Origin: Amblyornis subalaris
Lineage: Eukaryota > Chordata > Aves > Passeriformes > Ptilonorhynchidae
Length of the DNA stretch: 64,000 nt
Assembly (NCBI GenBank): GCA_018881555.1
Contig: JACAXG010000060.1
Location: 3,100,001-3,164,000, forward strand
Reading direction: 5' to 3'
The notes under the pieces are model-generated. The model had not been told where the DNA came from. It ran no database searches and was given only the letters and a program-made list of their open reading frames with translations. Positions 52,245 to 64,000 of the stretch are shown piece by piece. The number at the start of each line of letters is the position of its first letter. The stretch's first letter is position 1. A program made the translations under genes and the position numbers.

Positions 52245-53335
52245 GCATTCTCCTGGAGAAACTGGATGCTCATGGCTTGAAAGGATGCAGGCTTTGCTGT
52301 GTAGTTGATTGGCTGAATAGCTGGGCCCAGAGAGTGGTGGTGAATGGAGTTAAATACAGCTGGTGGCTGGTCACAAGTGGGCTTCCCAGGGCTCAGTATT
52401 GTGGTCAGCCTGTTTGGTACCTTCACTGATGACCTGGACAAGGGGATAGAGTNCACCCTCAGCAAGTCTACAGGTGACACCAAGTTGGGTGGGAATGTTG
52501 ATCTGCTGGAGGGCAGGAAGGCTCTGCAGGGGGATCTGGACAGGCTGGATTGATGGGCCAAGACCAATTGCACAAAGCTCAACAAGGCCAAATGCCAGCT
52601 CCTGCCCTTGGGTCTCAGCAACCCCAGGCAGCGCTACAGGCTGGAGGCAGAGTGGCTGAAAAGCTGCCCAGTGGAAAAGGACCTGGGAGTGCTGGTTGAC
52701 AGCAGCTGAACATGAGCNAGCGTGTGCCCAGGTGGCCAAGAAGGCCAATGGCATCCTGGTCTGTATCAGAAATAGTGTGGCCAGCAGGACCAGGGCAGTG
52801 ATTGTCCCCCTGTACTCAGCACTGGTGATGCCACACCTCAAGTCCTGTGTTCAGTTCTGGGTCCCTCACTGCAAAAAGGGCATTGAGGTGTTGGAGCGAG
52901 CCCAGAAAAGGGCACCGGAGCTGGTGAAGGGTCTGGAGCACAAGTCTGATGAGGAGTGGCTGAGGGAGCTGGGGTTGTTTAGTCTGGAGAAAAGGACACT
53001 CAGAGTGGACAGTAACACTAGCTATAACTCCTGAAAGGAGGCTGTAGCTGGGTGGGGGTTGGTCTTTTATCCCAGGTCACAAACAATAGGACAAGAGGAA
53101 ATGTCCTCAAGTTGCATCAGGGAGGTTTAAACTGGGTCTCAGGAAAAATTTCTTCACTGAAGAGGTGGTCAAGGACTGGAACAGACTGCTCAGGGAAGTG
53201 GTGGAATCATCCCCCCAAAAGTGTTCAAAAGGCTTGTGAATGTAGTTCAGCGGTGAACATGGTGGCGTTAGCTCAATGGTTGGGCTAGATGATCTTGAAT
53301 ATCTATTCCAACCTAAATAAGTCCACAATTCTCTG
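52245..53335 (+). mobile_element. CR1 LINE, ~1.1-kb 3' part of ORF2 plus 3' UTR
   Basis: This is the largest transposon fragment in the window. It spans the middle of the CR1 reverse transcriptase through the ORF2 C-terminus (52.25-53.24 kb) and the 3' UTR, where GGGCTAGATGATCTTGAA and TTCCAACCTAAAT precede a degraded terminal octamer repeat ending near 53335. The 3' UTR differs from that of the copy at 517-840 (AACCTAAAT type rather than AACCAAACC type), so the two belong to different CR1 subfamilies. DNA from 52.0 to 52.24 kb might be badly decayed further CR1 sequence, but I cannot align it. Confidence 0.95.
52247..53239 (+). pseudogene. Decayed CR1 ORF2 reverse transcriptase (C-terminal half)
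   Basis: An intact CR1 ORF2 protein makes the endonuclease/reverse transcriptase that copies CR1 RNA at the target site. Here the 5' half is missing. Similarity starts with ILLEKLDAHGLKGC (52247 on) and continues through WAQRVVVNGVK, TDDLDKGIE and [18 protein letters not shown]. It then runs through the distal blocks [37 protein letters not shown] and [10 protein letters not shown]. The catalytic [FY]ADD box reads STGD at 52467-52478, so a catalytic aspartate is lost. The reading frame changes at least five times (near 52.39, 52.71, 53.03, 53.12 and 53.21 kb), mostly by apparent single-base losses. A premature TGA at 52551-52553 replaces the expected Arg of RLDRWA. It is clearly non-functional. 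Confidence 0.93.
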
Positions 53336-56300
53336 GTTAACAAGCACAGTCTGAACATTAATCATGTTGCCCTGTTTCAGTCAGGGTGCTGCATGTGGCC
53401 CTCTCGTAGTTAATCTTCTTGTGCTGCTACAGGAAAGGGAACACGTGCTTGACACCAACACTGCAGCCCTTGGGTACAATTAAACATCGGGAACTACTCA
53501 AACATTTGTAAGGTTTCCTTTTTATGCACATCTGTTTGTTGACCTTTGGGAGAGAGACTCTTTCGTGGCCAGTTTTCAGTGATAAGAAGCTGCTATCACA
53601 AAAAGCCACTGTCACAGCTGGCACAACACCAAAGACAGAGCTGGGAGACTGAACTGTTGTTGGAAGGGGTTNGTCCCAGCCTGCATGGGGCAATGTGGAG
53701 AAGTTTGTTCTCCAGTCACCCTTGTTTCATCTGTTCAGCGGGTAAATAAAGGGCTTCAATCTTTGCAGCTGCAAACTCAGCAGCTTTCTCCACCTCACAT
53801 CATTCACTTGAAGATAAAAACGATTGTGGAGAGTCCCAGATCTCTGGTGCAAGCCGTTATTTGATTTATTTATTGGCACAGGGTTCTAAAACACGGTAGG
53901 TGCTTTTCTGCAGATAGGAGGAGGCACAATTCCCAGGCTTTGAAGGCCTGACAGCAAAGACGCAGCATCCATAAAGAACACTAATACAGAAACAGAGAGA
54001 CAGAAGGAAAACTTGCAACATTAGATGAAGTGATTGCTTATGGTTTTTATACAAGTTTTGGTTGTTTAGACACAGAGTTGCACATGCACACACATGCATT
54101 CCTTATGCATGCATCCTTTTACTGAAGATGTCATACACATAAACAACAAAATCAAAACTCACAGATTTATCCAAGGGGAATTAGGAAAAATCCAGCATTT
54201 TCTGGCCAAGGTGCCAGATCTAATCATGGCTCTAAACAATTACAGCACTCAAAATATTATAAAGGGCTGCAATACAGATTGCTACAGAAAGCAATCAGGG
54301 TGCAAGAGACAGAACAAGCACTGCCCTAAAGATGTCTTCCATTGCCCCATGAGCAGTGTCTGCACGTGAAAGAGCAGATCCCTGCTCAGGGAGCAGACTT
54401 GCGTGTGGGGGAAGGTGTGCACAGCACCAGCCAACTGCCGTCACTGCTTGCTGAGTTACCTCTGATGAAGCTCCTGCTCTGCAGACAGTCCCTTTTTTGC
54501 AAGAGTGACTCTACCATGACGGGCTCACCTGCATGACCTCAACCAGCTNCTCTGCTAAGTCTGCGACTCAGTGCGTTGACTGCCTTCTTTTAATCACCGC
54601 CCAGCACCTCGGCAGCAAAGGTTGCCCTTCTGCTTCTCTCCCTGGAAGGAGTTGCCATGGTGGATGCAAACTTTTCCTAATGTCACAGCCTTTTGGCAAG
54701 GGTTTCTTCTGGCCTTTACTTTGTGTTGTTGCATTTTCAAGAAACCAGAAGAGACGGTTTGGTCTTTAATTTGAAAAAAAAAAAGGCAAGAAATTAATAA
54801 TATCATAGAAAAATTAAATGGGTGCCCTGTTTCTCGTCTAAGTCGACCACTGATGTCAAAGAGGTGTTTTAGGTTATTTCTCGAGGGCCATGACACTAGC
54901 TGCAATCACTGAGAAGGCAGTCTGAGTTACAGGCTATTATTTAAGACTTTCAACCATGTAATTGTTTCCTTTCTTCCTGAGGTTAAAGATAGAAAAGCAA
55001 TAGTGTCTTTTTAAACAGGAGTAAGGGACATTCAAAGCCTTTTCCGACACTCGGGCAGAAAAGCCAGACATTTAATGACTAGATCCTGTAAGCGGGTGAA
55101 AAGAGATGCTGTTCTGCCNTGTCAAAATGCCACAGTCATGGCACTGCTGACCATTTCCAGCAGATGGACAAAGTGACTGAACATAAGCTAACAATGTCAA
55201 ATCCTAAGGTAAGATTCCAGCCATATGAATTTTTCCGAGCCATTTTTGTGGTTTGCTCAAGTNAAAGCCTTAGAAGTGGCTCTGGAGTTTGTGGCTTTTG
55301 CCTGAGAGCAAATGCACATTCATCACTTTGACTTAATATTCAAGCTGCGTTTGCTCTCGCTCCCCCACTGCCCCCTCCTTCCCGGGAGGCTGAGGTCACA
55401 CAGCAAGCAGTGACTCCCGGCGCCTGACACCAGCGAGCACCTTGCACTGACTCAGCCAGGAGCAGCTCCAACTGGAACTCCAGGGCAGAGGGGAAAACAG
55501 CAGGGAGGGTGAGAGACACTCCTCCTGCACCATTCAGCACTACCATCTTTCATCAGCCAAGCACTCCACTTCCTCCCCCTTAAAGTGAACTCCTGGGTGC
55601 CAGCGAAGTCAGACAGAGCCGTGCCTTTGGCCTCAGGGGGAACAGGATTTGGTCTGAAGCCACAAAGCTGCCACCTGAAATTTTAACCAAAGGTAAATAT
55701 ACCTGGCCCTCCAGTAACTTAGTTTCACACTGACTTCCGACATCTTATTGCTGATACCGACTGGCATTCAGCCTGGCCACCACTGGACCCCTGAACTTCC
55801 TCCTGACCACCTTCCGCCTTGGTGCTTTCACATCCCTCCCACAAACAGCAGAGCCCACACTGCCTGCCAGACCCACAGCTTGGGGCCAGCTGGGGCTCAG
55901 CCCTGGTGGTAACACACATGCCTGTTTTCCAGACTATTTCAAGGATTTAACCTTTCCTCTCTTCTCTCATTCCAAGATTTTCCTCCAGAACTTTGTCATT
56001 TGGAGTCTGGATTACCATTGCACCCCTGGTTTCCAGCAGCTGTAGCCTTTTCTGCTGCATGTTCTCCTAGAAAAGTCCTTGTCCTGCCTTGCCAATGGGA
56101 CTGCCTCATCCTGCTTTGGATGTCACACCACTGGATCACCAAAGGCTGGTAATGACATGGCTGTGTGTTGGTGCTTTGCTATTACTGAACTCCACCTTTG
56201 TTGTGCAAATGACCAGGTTTTCTTCTGAGTAGCTTCCCTCACATTCACCATTTTATTTCCTTTCGTGTCTCTCTTTCAGAGAAGGAGAAATGAAGGCAGA

Positions 56301-57560
56301 GGAGTGACTGTGACAAGGTGGCCTCGGGCTTCTGCAGCACTCCCTGTACTGGAGGTCCTCCCTGCTGGATATGGAAAGGCACAAGGTGAGTTATGTTCCA
56401 CTGCTCTCAGTGCAAAACTCAGTGTTGCCCCACTCCTTCATCTTTACACCTACAAGCATCTGTATGATCTCTCTTTACAGCACATTCCAGTGTGGTTTTG
56501 CAGGGACTGTGTTTTCTTTCCCACTCCACATTCATCACGCCCCGTATAGAATGCACACTCTGGACCTCGTGTTTCCNGGGCAGCTATACAGCAGCACAGC
56601 TCCCTTTCCCTAACTACAGTGCCTGCTGGACCTGGCACAGTATTCACAGAGATTATCAATCACTTTTGATTCGTCTCAGCACCATTTGTTGCATGACAGA
56701 GCCACTAGCTCTGCAAGGAAAATGCATTACCAGCATGCAGTTGGTTTTCCTCTGCAGGCAAATGCTGTCAGGTGCCCAAGGAGCAATGTTCTCCTGGACT
56801 CCTCATTTCCCTCTTGCATTTTACCTTGCTGCCGCATGTTCTCCTTATCCATCATCCATTTATGCACTTTGACCTTATTACCTCAGCTCCTTCAGCCCTC
56901 TCCATCTATCCTGATCATGTAATGGCTGTGTAATAACATTACTGAAGGATTAGCTTTCTTTTGCAGATAACCTGTCCGTAGTCCAGCTGAGTCGAATTTA
57001 GGCCTGACAATGAGGACTTGGTGAAAGCCTAGAGAAAAAGACCTAGAGNAAGAACAGGTCATGATCAGCAATCTGCCATCAGTCCTCAAACGTTTCTATG
57101 AGCTTCAATGGAGATTAAATGCCCATTGCAGATGTGCCTTTCTGTAGATGTTTCTTACACAAAAATATTTTTATATTAAAAAAAATACTGCCCTGGAGAA
57201 AATAACCTTTCATGTGACACAAAATGCAGTTCTGGGCAACAACCAAATCTGATTCTTTTGATTCTTTTGCACAATGTCTTATGCTACCTTCCTCCCTTCT
57301 CTAGAAATTGCACAATGAAATACAAGTACATATATATTTTATTTGCTGTGAAACATTTCTTCTTATGAAAGATAGGAAGCCTGGAGAATATTTTAGACCA
57401 TCTTTTATAGTTCCTGTAGTTATAACTAAAACCTGTTTTCAACATAAATCAGNGTGATATAACTATTTACACATCTTATACAGTGCCTTTTTGTTCCTCC
57501 CACACAAAATTCTTACAGGATCCTATAGGAAATTACTCCTTACATCCAGCTTCAAAGGCT
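53336..57560. other. Non-coding DNA, no gene recognised
   Basis: No recognisable gene, RNA or further transposon. A poly-A run of 11 lies at 54774-54784 and a GC-richer patch at 55.34-55.55 kb. Frames such as 56492-56872 (+, 126 codons) have no known domain. Confidence 0.5.
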
Positions 57561-57598
57561 ACATTCTCATTTATAGCAAACATTCTCATTTATTGCAA
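57561..57598. repeat. 19-bp tandem duplication
   Basis: Two adjacent 19-bp units (ACATTCTCATTTATAGCAA at 57561-57579 and the same with one A-to-T change at 57580-57598) run directly into a poly-A run of 11 (57597-57607). Near-identity suggests a recent local duplication by slippage. Confidence 0.9.
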
Positions 57599-57607
57599 AA
57601 AAAAAAA

Positions 57608-60171
57608 CGGAAAAATATGACAGCAGATGATGTTGAAGGAAGCTGGGAGACCTGGGGTATTTGGGAGTTTTCCCTCTGTGCAACACACATTTTGGTGAGG
57701 CTGTGAAACCGTTTTATTGTGGGGTGCCAACAGAAGTGCTGGGTCACTGGAAGCCAGGCTGCAAATCCCCAGGTTGTGCCGCATAGACTTTGATGTGTGG
57801 CCAGTGGAGCCTGGCTGGTTTTCCATCACTGTGTGGCAGAAAGGGTTGGCATCTCAGATGCTGCAGAAAAGAAGCAGACTTTGTTAAAGGGTTTCTCAGA
57901 TCAGCTTTGCTGTACTGTCCCACCTGTGGACCCTGTGTTCTCCAGCTGAAAGATAAGGGAGGCGTGTTTTGAGAAAGGTGGCTGTATGGTGGAAACATCC
58001 TCTGTCTGCTCCTCTCACTGCAGGGGTGAAGTCTCACTGCAGGCGGACACAGTTGTGGCAAGAAGTGTAGGGGCCACACAACCTGGGCTTGGGGTGGAGG
58101 AGCTGCGTGGCTGGCTCCTGCAGCAGGGACTGGGAGTGTGACTGTGCCACGAAGCTGAAGCACAGCACTGCCTGGAGAGGTATGACCACGAGGTGAACTG
58201 GGAAGAGCTGTCAAGAATGCAAGAGGTGGTGGGGCTGTTTGACTTGGCTCTGGGATATTGGCAAACAGAAGGAAATGTCAGCAAAAGTAAAAATGTCACT
58301 CTTAAAACGGTAACTGATATTGCTGCTCCCTCTTTCATCGGAAATCCCAAGCATTTGGAGGAGTGATGGGAAGAACATTATTTAACCCATCAGGAGCAGG
58401 TGGACAACTGTGAAACATCAGTATGGGAAGTCTGGACATAGAAACACCTAGGATATCAATGCAGAGTCCAATGAAACCCCTAGAAATACCAGTGTCACCT
58501 TCATTTTCAACAACCAGCAGCAGGAGAGTTTGAGTCATGCAAAAAGGCAGAACGCAACTTTGGGTCTAACCCGAAAGAGTCTGTTTGGAGAAAAAGGATG
58601 AGGAATTTTATTATTGGTTTCTGTGGGGCAGTAAGAACATAATGTTCTCCAAGCCATCCACATTTAATGTGTTGTGTTTTGCTGTCACTGGTTGATGAAA
58701 CTGCACATCGGCAGAAAAACAATCAGCACTCCTAAAGCTTTTGTTTTCTTGCCTTTTAGACCACATTGATCCTCTTCCCAAAATCACACTGTCAGGCTTC
58801 ACTGCTGCACATGGTGAAAGCTACGCCACAGAAATGTCAAAGGCATTTCTGAAAGACCTATTCTGAAATGATGCCCGGGCACCACTTTACCAGAGAGTGC
58901 CACTCGCCCACTGAGCTGCCAGGACACCTGGGGGTGCTGAGCACCTGCAGCTCCTGCTGGAGCTCCCTTGCAGGGGCTAGGGGTGGTGACAGTGACACTG
59001 ATAGGGCAGTNTGCNGTGCCACANCTGCTCNCTGTCACCTGGCCTGCAGCACATANTGCACTTGGCTGCTCTCTGTGTGGAAGCAAAAACCTTCTGAGCA
59101 ACCACACATTGCTGTACGCAGAAGGGAAGACTCCCTGCACTGTGAATGCTTCAGCAGTTCTGAAAAAATACGCACAGCTGGGAAAGTACATACATTNTTT
59201 TTCATGGATTTTTTTTTTGTCAGACAGGGCCTATGGATGTTTCNGGTCCACTTTGTGACAGGACCAGAATTGTGAGGTACAGCTAGCACACACTCATTAG
59301 AGATATCCGTACTTCTGACCATGTGGAAGNGCTAATATTCAGAGCTATTATCCTGGCAGGAAGCATAGAGGCAGCTTGCACCTCTGAGAGATATTCTTAG
59401 ACAGCAAGGAGTTTATNTGCTGTTTACACTTGAAAGGATTTTCTTTGCCATCACCACAAATACAAGCCTGCATATGTATGAAGGGTTGAGAGGCAGCTGT
59501 ATGAATCTTCAGTGATGAAAGACGTTAGGCCAGCATGCTCTGAAGTTTGCCAGCCAAACTCAGTCAGGGCTTTTTCTTCCTTTGTTCCTGCTCCCCACAT
59601 ATCTTGCACTGCATGATTTATTTATTAAGAATATTATGTTTCATTCAGTATATACACAGAGAGTGCTGAAAAAGGGGNAGGCAGCTCCCCCCTGTTGTGT
59701 TTGCAGCTTGCTGTTAGGACAAATGCATGTAAGCTGAAAAGCTGTGTGAGCAAAGNGTCAAACAATAAAGTTCTATTAGAGAAAAAGCAATGCCACTGTG
59801 TACGTTGAAATCAATGCTAATAGCTTCCTTGGAAAGAGTTTGCAAGGTAAATGTTCCTGAGAAGTGCTGGCAGACATTCTGACTCAGGAACAGGCTGTAG
59901 GCTTCATGACTCCCAGCTACTTACTGATGCTACTTGGATGAGACAAGCAAAGGTTTTCTAATTACTGANCTAGAAAAGAATATCAGTTCCAAAGTTTTTG
60001 GTGCTAATAGTTTAGTTCTGAATCCTATAATATTCTTTTTTTTCCCTTAAAGCCCATTCACTTGAAGTCCTGTGAATGTATCAGAGTCAGGGCTTCCCTT
60101 TCTTGTGAGGAGGAAGTTCTCATGTTCTTGTGTTTTATGGGGGAAATCTTTAAAAGATGACCCATAAGCTG
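57608..60171. other. Non-coding DNA, no gene recognised
   Basis: A GC-richer patch at 57.74-58.21 kb carries a 156-codon minus-strand frame (57744-58214) without recognisable domains. Small perfect stems occur near 58.93-58.97 kb (GGTGCT/AGCACC and AGCTCC/GGAGCT). Five isolated Ns fall within 46 bp at 59012-59057. A T10 run lies at 59209-59218. Confidence 0.45.
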
Positions 60172-60240
60172 AAAAAAAAAAAACCCAGACAAAACCCAAA
60201 CAAATCCACAAAACAAATCAACTAAAATCCAACAAACATC
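60172..60240. repeat. Poly-A run followed by CA/AAAC-rich low complexity
   Basis: Twelve A bases (60172-60183) lead into an A/C-only-biased stretch of CCCAGACAAAACCCAAAC type to about 60240. No polyadenylation signal or retroposed gene is recognisable upstream. Confidence 0.8.
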
Positions 60241-63200
60241 TTCATCTGACAAGACTGAAACGATATNGTCTGTATGAAGCAAGTGATAGAGCTCTAATCT
60301 GCACATCACAATCACTCTGGTTCAGAATAGCAAAAACTATGTGAATTTATTGAAAAGATTACTCCAAACCTTTGTGTTGCTTCAGCCCATTTACCCATTG
60401 AACATCTAGGTGCAATTTGAGGTTTTGTCTCCCACACCTCCCCTGCAACCTGCTAAGGTTTCTCTGGTGCTGGCCCACGGCAGCCTGGTTCTCCCCCTTG
60501 CTGCTCTGGTACTGCTCCTGNTGCTTGCTTTCTCCCAGCTGGATGCACTGGCAGCCGTGCCCAGGGATGGTCCTTTCCAAGAGAAGGAAGCCTGAAAGAG
60601 GAGTGTCAAGCCTGGCAGAGCAACAAACAAGGACAAAATGCCAAGGGGCCCAAATTCCTCTCAGACATACAAAACTAGAGCTCTGGCATCTTTTAAAGTG
60701 TCCTGCACTATTGAACTCTTATTAACCAAAGCATCTGATGGAGGGACANGAAAGATGTGCCTTTTAACTTCTTCAAGGTTCCCTAAAACATCCCTCTAAG
60801 TGCAGTAGCAAAGTTTTGCAGGACCAGAAGGACTCCAGACTTCACGTATTTATTATGTCACTTTCATGCAGTGTTAATTTTGTGTAGAATAGAGGTGCTG
60901 GAAAAAAGCACAAAAGCACTACTACATATTCTGCAAAGATGGTTTTGTATGCTGGGAGTGGGCTTAGTACAACAAAACACTCTGCTGCACTGCGACCACA
61001 GCTCCTGGTGATGTGGAAATTTGGATATACTAAAAAATGAGGATTTTGAGACATTGGTCTGCACAGTCCCATCAAAAAACTTGCTCTCTGCCTAGGTCTT
61101 TCATGTCAAGGGAGGCTGTGTTTTCCTCAAGGACCATGAGAATTGGCCCAGTTCTGTATCCTAGTCCTTTGGGCAGGGTTCAGTGACAGCTTCCCTGGGT
61201 AATTGCCAAGAACATTCAATTATTCTTCCCTGGTGGCATCATACCCCACTGCTTGGAAAATGATTATTTCTGATGGATTAAGGCAGTTAAACATCTAATA
61301 GCAGAGAATTGTGCTCTCTCACTTCGCAGTACCAGCAGAATTTTGCCTTGTGAGTTAGAACTATGTCTGCGCTCAAGGACTAAGGAATTGTCTCAAGGAC
61401 AATAAAGGAATACCTGAAAATGTCTGGAGCCTGCACATGGTGTGGGTCCCAGAGGCCTTAGACTCCTGCAGAGTGAGGTTTGCCAAAACACATCACCTGC
61501 TGCTGGTGGACAGACAGCAATGACAAAAAGCAGTGGNGTCCCAGCCCGGCTGTTGGACTTCATAGTTTGGGAGCAGGAGTTGTAACATCATTTAGCCTTT
61601 AGACACTACCTGTTGAACTGCTGGCCAATACCAATGACTGTCACCCAGAAAAAACCCCANCAGTGTATTACTCAGTTAGTGTTAATGAGCCTTAAATAAT
61701 CTAAATTTTCAGGATAATTAGGCCATATCCATCTCTGGCCTTGTACCACAGCATCCTGCCTCTACAAACTGAAATACAGTCTTGTCCTGTGTTATCCATG
61801 GGCTTCCCAGCTTATTCTGTAAAGACATCAATAGTGTGGCAGGACAAAAACTCTNTGACTCCNAATGCTGTNTTCCTTAATTATGGTCATTAGGTCTGTA
61901 TCCAGATTAGTAAACAAAGAAATCAAGGACTGCTCTCTGGCACTGAGTACAAACGTCCAATGCAGCCCACACCTGCCTGGTCAAACTCCCCTTTCTAGGA
62001 AAGCAGAAGGGCTGCCTCCAAATTGTCTGTTGGGAATGACCTGGGACATCCATATCCTAAGTCACACCTTGGGTGGGTCCATACCTCTAAGCAAACTATT
62101 CGCAGCAGCACTTAATTATGCCTCCTTTTTAGTAACAAACCTCTTGGATCCAAATCCCCTCTTGTAATGGTGTAAACTGATATCATAGAGCATGAACACA
62201 GGAAACAATGAATAAAGCCCTGTTCTCCTGTGGCACAAGCAAGTTTGTCTTCTTTAGGCATCCTGGGAAAAGATTTTTATTTCATTTTGATTTCTTCTCT
62301 TTTTTTTTCATTTTGTAATTAGCAAAATCATTAGTATAATTAAATTGCAATGCACAGANTGCTTTCAAATGAGTGATGATTGGTGGTATATGTATCCACC
62401 CTAACATCTTGGCCTTGCTTTCCATTACACAACAGCATAAATCAGCGAAATCACTATATAAAACCAGTGTGAGATCAGAATCAAGTCTATGTGTGGTGAA
62501 CATTATTAAAGGCAGGGGAAAAGAGTGCTTCCTTCCCATCATATCACACAGCATCATTTGCCAAACAACTTGCCATGCTGCCTTCAGGCNTATGATTAAT
62601 GCCAATGCAGTTCCAATAAAGCTTACCAAGCGCACAGCCCGGGTCTCCCTGGAGAGTTAACAACAACAACGAGCAAAGCCTAAATGATGCTGTTCTTCAT
62701 TTTTCAGTCACTAGGGACTTCCAGCCTTTTCCTCATTTCTGAGCATTAATCTTTATTTCTTTTCCAGAGTAATGACATTTCTCAGCAGTGAATAATTTTA
62801 TCAGCTGGCTACATCCACAAGGCACTGAGTGTTGATATCAGCTGTCTTGTTGAAAGGATTTTACCTTGGAGTGCCACATCCATTTCCCTTTTTTCAATTT
62901 GCTTATTCTCTTATTTGCATATTGTTTTACAATTTGTTGTGGTCTGGGTTTTCTCTGCTGTAAATATCAACACACAGCTCTTTTGCTGGGGCCAAGGGCT
63001 TTCTTTCAAGGTTATCTAAGGTATTCTGTGCGTCTTTTATGCACAGCACTAGGTGTAAGTCTCTTTGTGACTGGGAGGGTGACTAGACAGGGTTAGAAGC
63101 AGCTAGAACATTAGTTTTCAANACAGAGAGGAGCAACAGTGAGCCAAAATGTACACTAAAACATGGATTAAATCAAAGTACTTTAACAGAGGAAGAAATC

Positions 63201-64000
63201 CCAGAGCCCAGATTCTCAGTGCAGTGACTGCATGTGGATGTAACAGTAATGTCTCTGAAGTCTAAAGGACAAGGAANAAAAAAATCTTTTCCCTTTGACT
63301 AAATCATGTGTGGCTATTCTCGCTTTTACCCGTTCTTCAACATTTTTATGAGAAAACTCTTGTGNCCTTGCAAGAAGTGATTTTTACAAAGGTTCCTAAT
63401 AAAACCTTCCAGCTCCTTCCTGGGGAGCCCTGCGTATCCACTGGAGACCAGTAGGGAATCAGGCACTTAAATCTTTGGTGGTACTGCTCCGTGGAAATAA
63501 ATACAAATTCTGTGTGTTTTGTACTGTCAGCAAGATCTGAGTTGATGCAAGACACGAGAAGTGCAGTGAAGCTTAATGCGTTAGGGCATTAATCGAGCAT
63601 GTGCAGGTGGTGAGACAAATAGGTAGCATTGTTTCACTGGATACATGAATTTTAAAGGAGCAAGCGAACTGCTGTTTTTTACAGGACCATCCACTGTCCA
63701 TCCCTGGAGGCAGAAAACAAGATGTGATGAGCCAAAAGTCTGATCTGGGGTGACAGATCCATCTTTACCATGGGAAAAACAGACACTTCACTATGAAATG
63801 ACATCATCTTTAATAGCGTGGGATCTGTCACCAGCAGTTGTAAACAGAAACTGATTTACAAGCCAAACAGCCCTCTTAGCCAGCAAGGCTTGATTCAAAT
63901 TTGCAATCCGAGACTATTTTAGAAGAGATCTTAAAGTACCCTGACTTTTTGCAATTCCTTCATTTAAGGTTACCAGGCAAATAATTTCTGCAGACTCAGC
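60241..64000. other. Non-coding DNA, no gene recognised
   Basis: No gene, RNA gene or transposon recognised. Frames are short and opposed on both strands (for example 60417-60725 + and 60406-60636 -). AT-rich DNA lies at 62.28-62.36 kb. Isolated N bases are frequent across the segment. Confidence 0.5.

Noticed and set aside
52371..52841. 156-codon minus-strand frame
   Set aside because: It is antisense to the CR1 reverse transcriptase; the sense strand carries the recognisable protein blocks, so this frame is fortuitous.
57744..58214. 156-codon minus-strand frame
   Set aside because: It sits in a GC-richer patch where stops are rarer, overlaps other frames and has low-complexity Pro/Ser-rich composition without a domain.
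1..64000. tRNA, rRNA or CRISPR arrays
   Set aside because: No tRNA A/B-box cloverleaf, rRNA core sequence or regularly spaced repeat-spacer pattern was seen on reading both strands.

Overview
This window is vertebrate nuclear DNA, almost certainly from a bird. The strongest evidence is three fragments of the CR1 LINE retrotransposon, recognised by reverse-transcriptase protein similarity or by the CR1 3' end, one of which carries the diagnostic tandem ATTCTATG tail. Base composition is moderate with a slight A/T excess. There are no operons, Shine-Dalgarno sites or dense long ORFs, so this is not a bacterial, phage or organelle sequence.

I could not identify any functional protein-coding gene, rRNA, tRNA, known ncRNA or CRISPR array. 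The open frames are short, overlap on both strands and show no protein family I recognise, apart from the decayed CR1 reverse transcriptase at 52.2-53.3 kb. The window therefore reads as intergenic sequence or the inside of a very large intron. The longest frame (257 codons, 5754-6527) has a good initiation context but no recognisable domain.

Layout: 0.5-0.84 kb, a 5'-truncated CR1 3' end on the + strand. 0.84-6.8 kb, single-copy non-coding DNA with a short hexamer array (3.7 kb) and the 257-codon frame. 6.84-6.90 kb, two abutting near-perfect hairpins. 7-22 kb, non-coding DNA with an AT/GT microsatellite (11.86 kb), a poly-A/GAA tract (13.95 kb) and a degenerate telomere-like patch (17.88 kb). 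22.1-22.6 kb, a GC-richer block that on the minus strand looks like the U3-R-U5 end of an LTR, tentative. 22.6-44 kb, non-coding, with many isolated N characters between 32 and 38.4 kb and a frame-rich patch at 33.5-34.6 kb. 44.3-44.6 kb, an AT-rich block dense in homeodomain-type TAAT cores, followed by a CR1 3' end on the minus strand (44.85-45.04 kb). 46.3-46.6 kb, another AT-rich block with a repeated 12-mer and a palindrome. 52.2-53.3 kb, the longest CR1 copy, with a dead reverse transcriptase. 53.3-64 kb, non-coding, with a second dense cluster of isolated Ns from 59 kb onward.

No gene set here works together as a pathway. What can be learned concerns retrotransposon decay, possible regulatory non-coding elements and small structured repeats. 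I found no convincing new biological system; the tandem hairpins at 6.84-6.90 kb and the TAAT-rich blocks are the best candidates for unexplained function.
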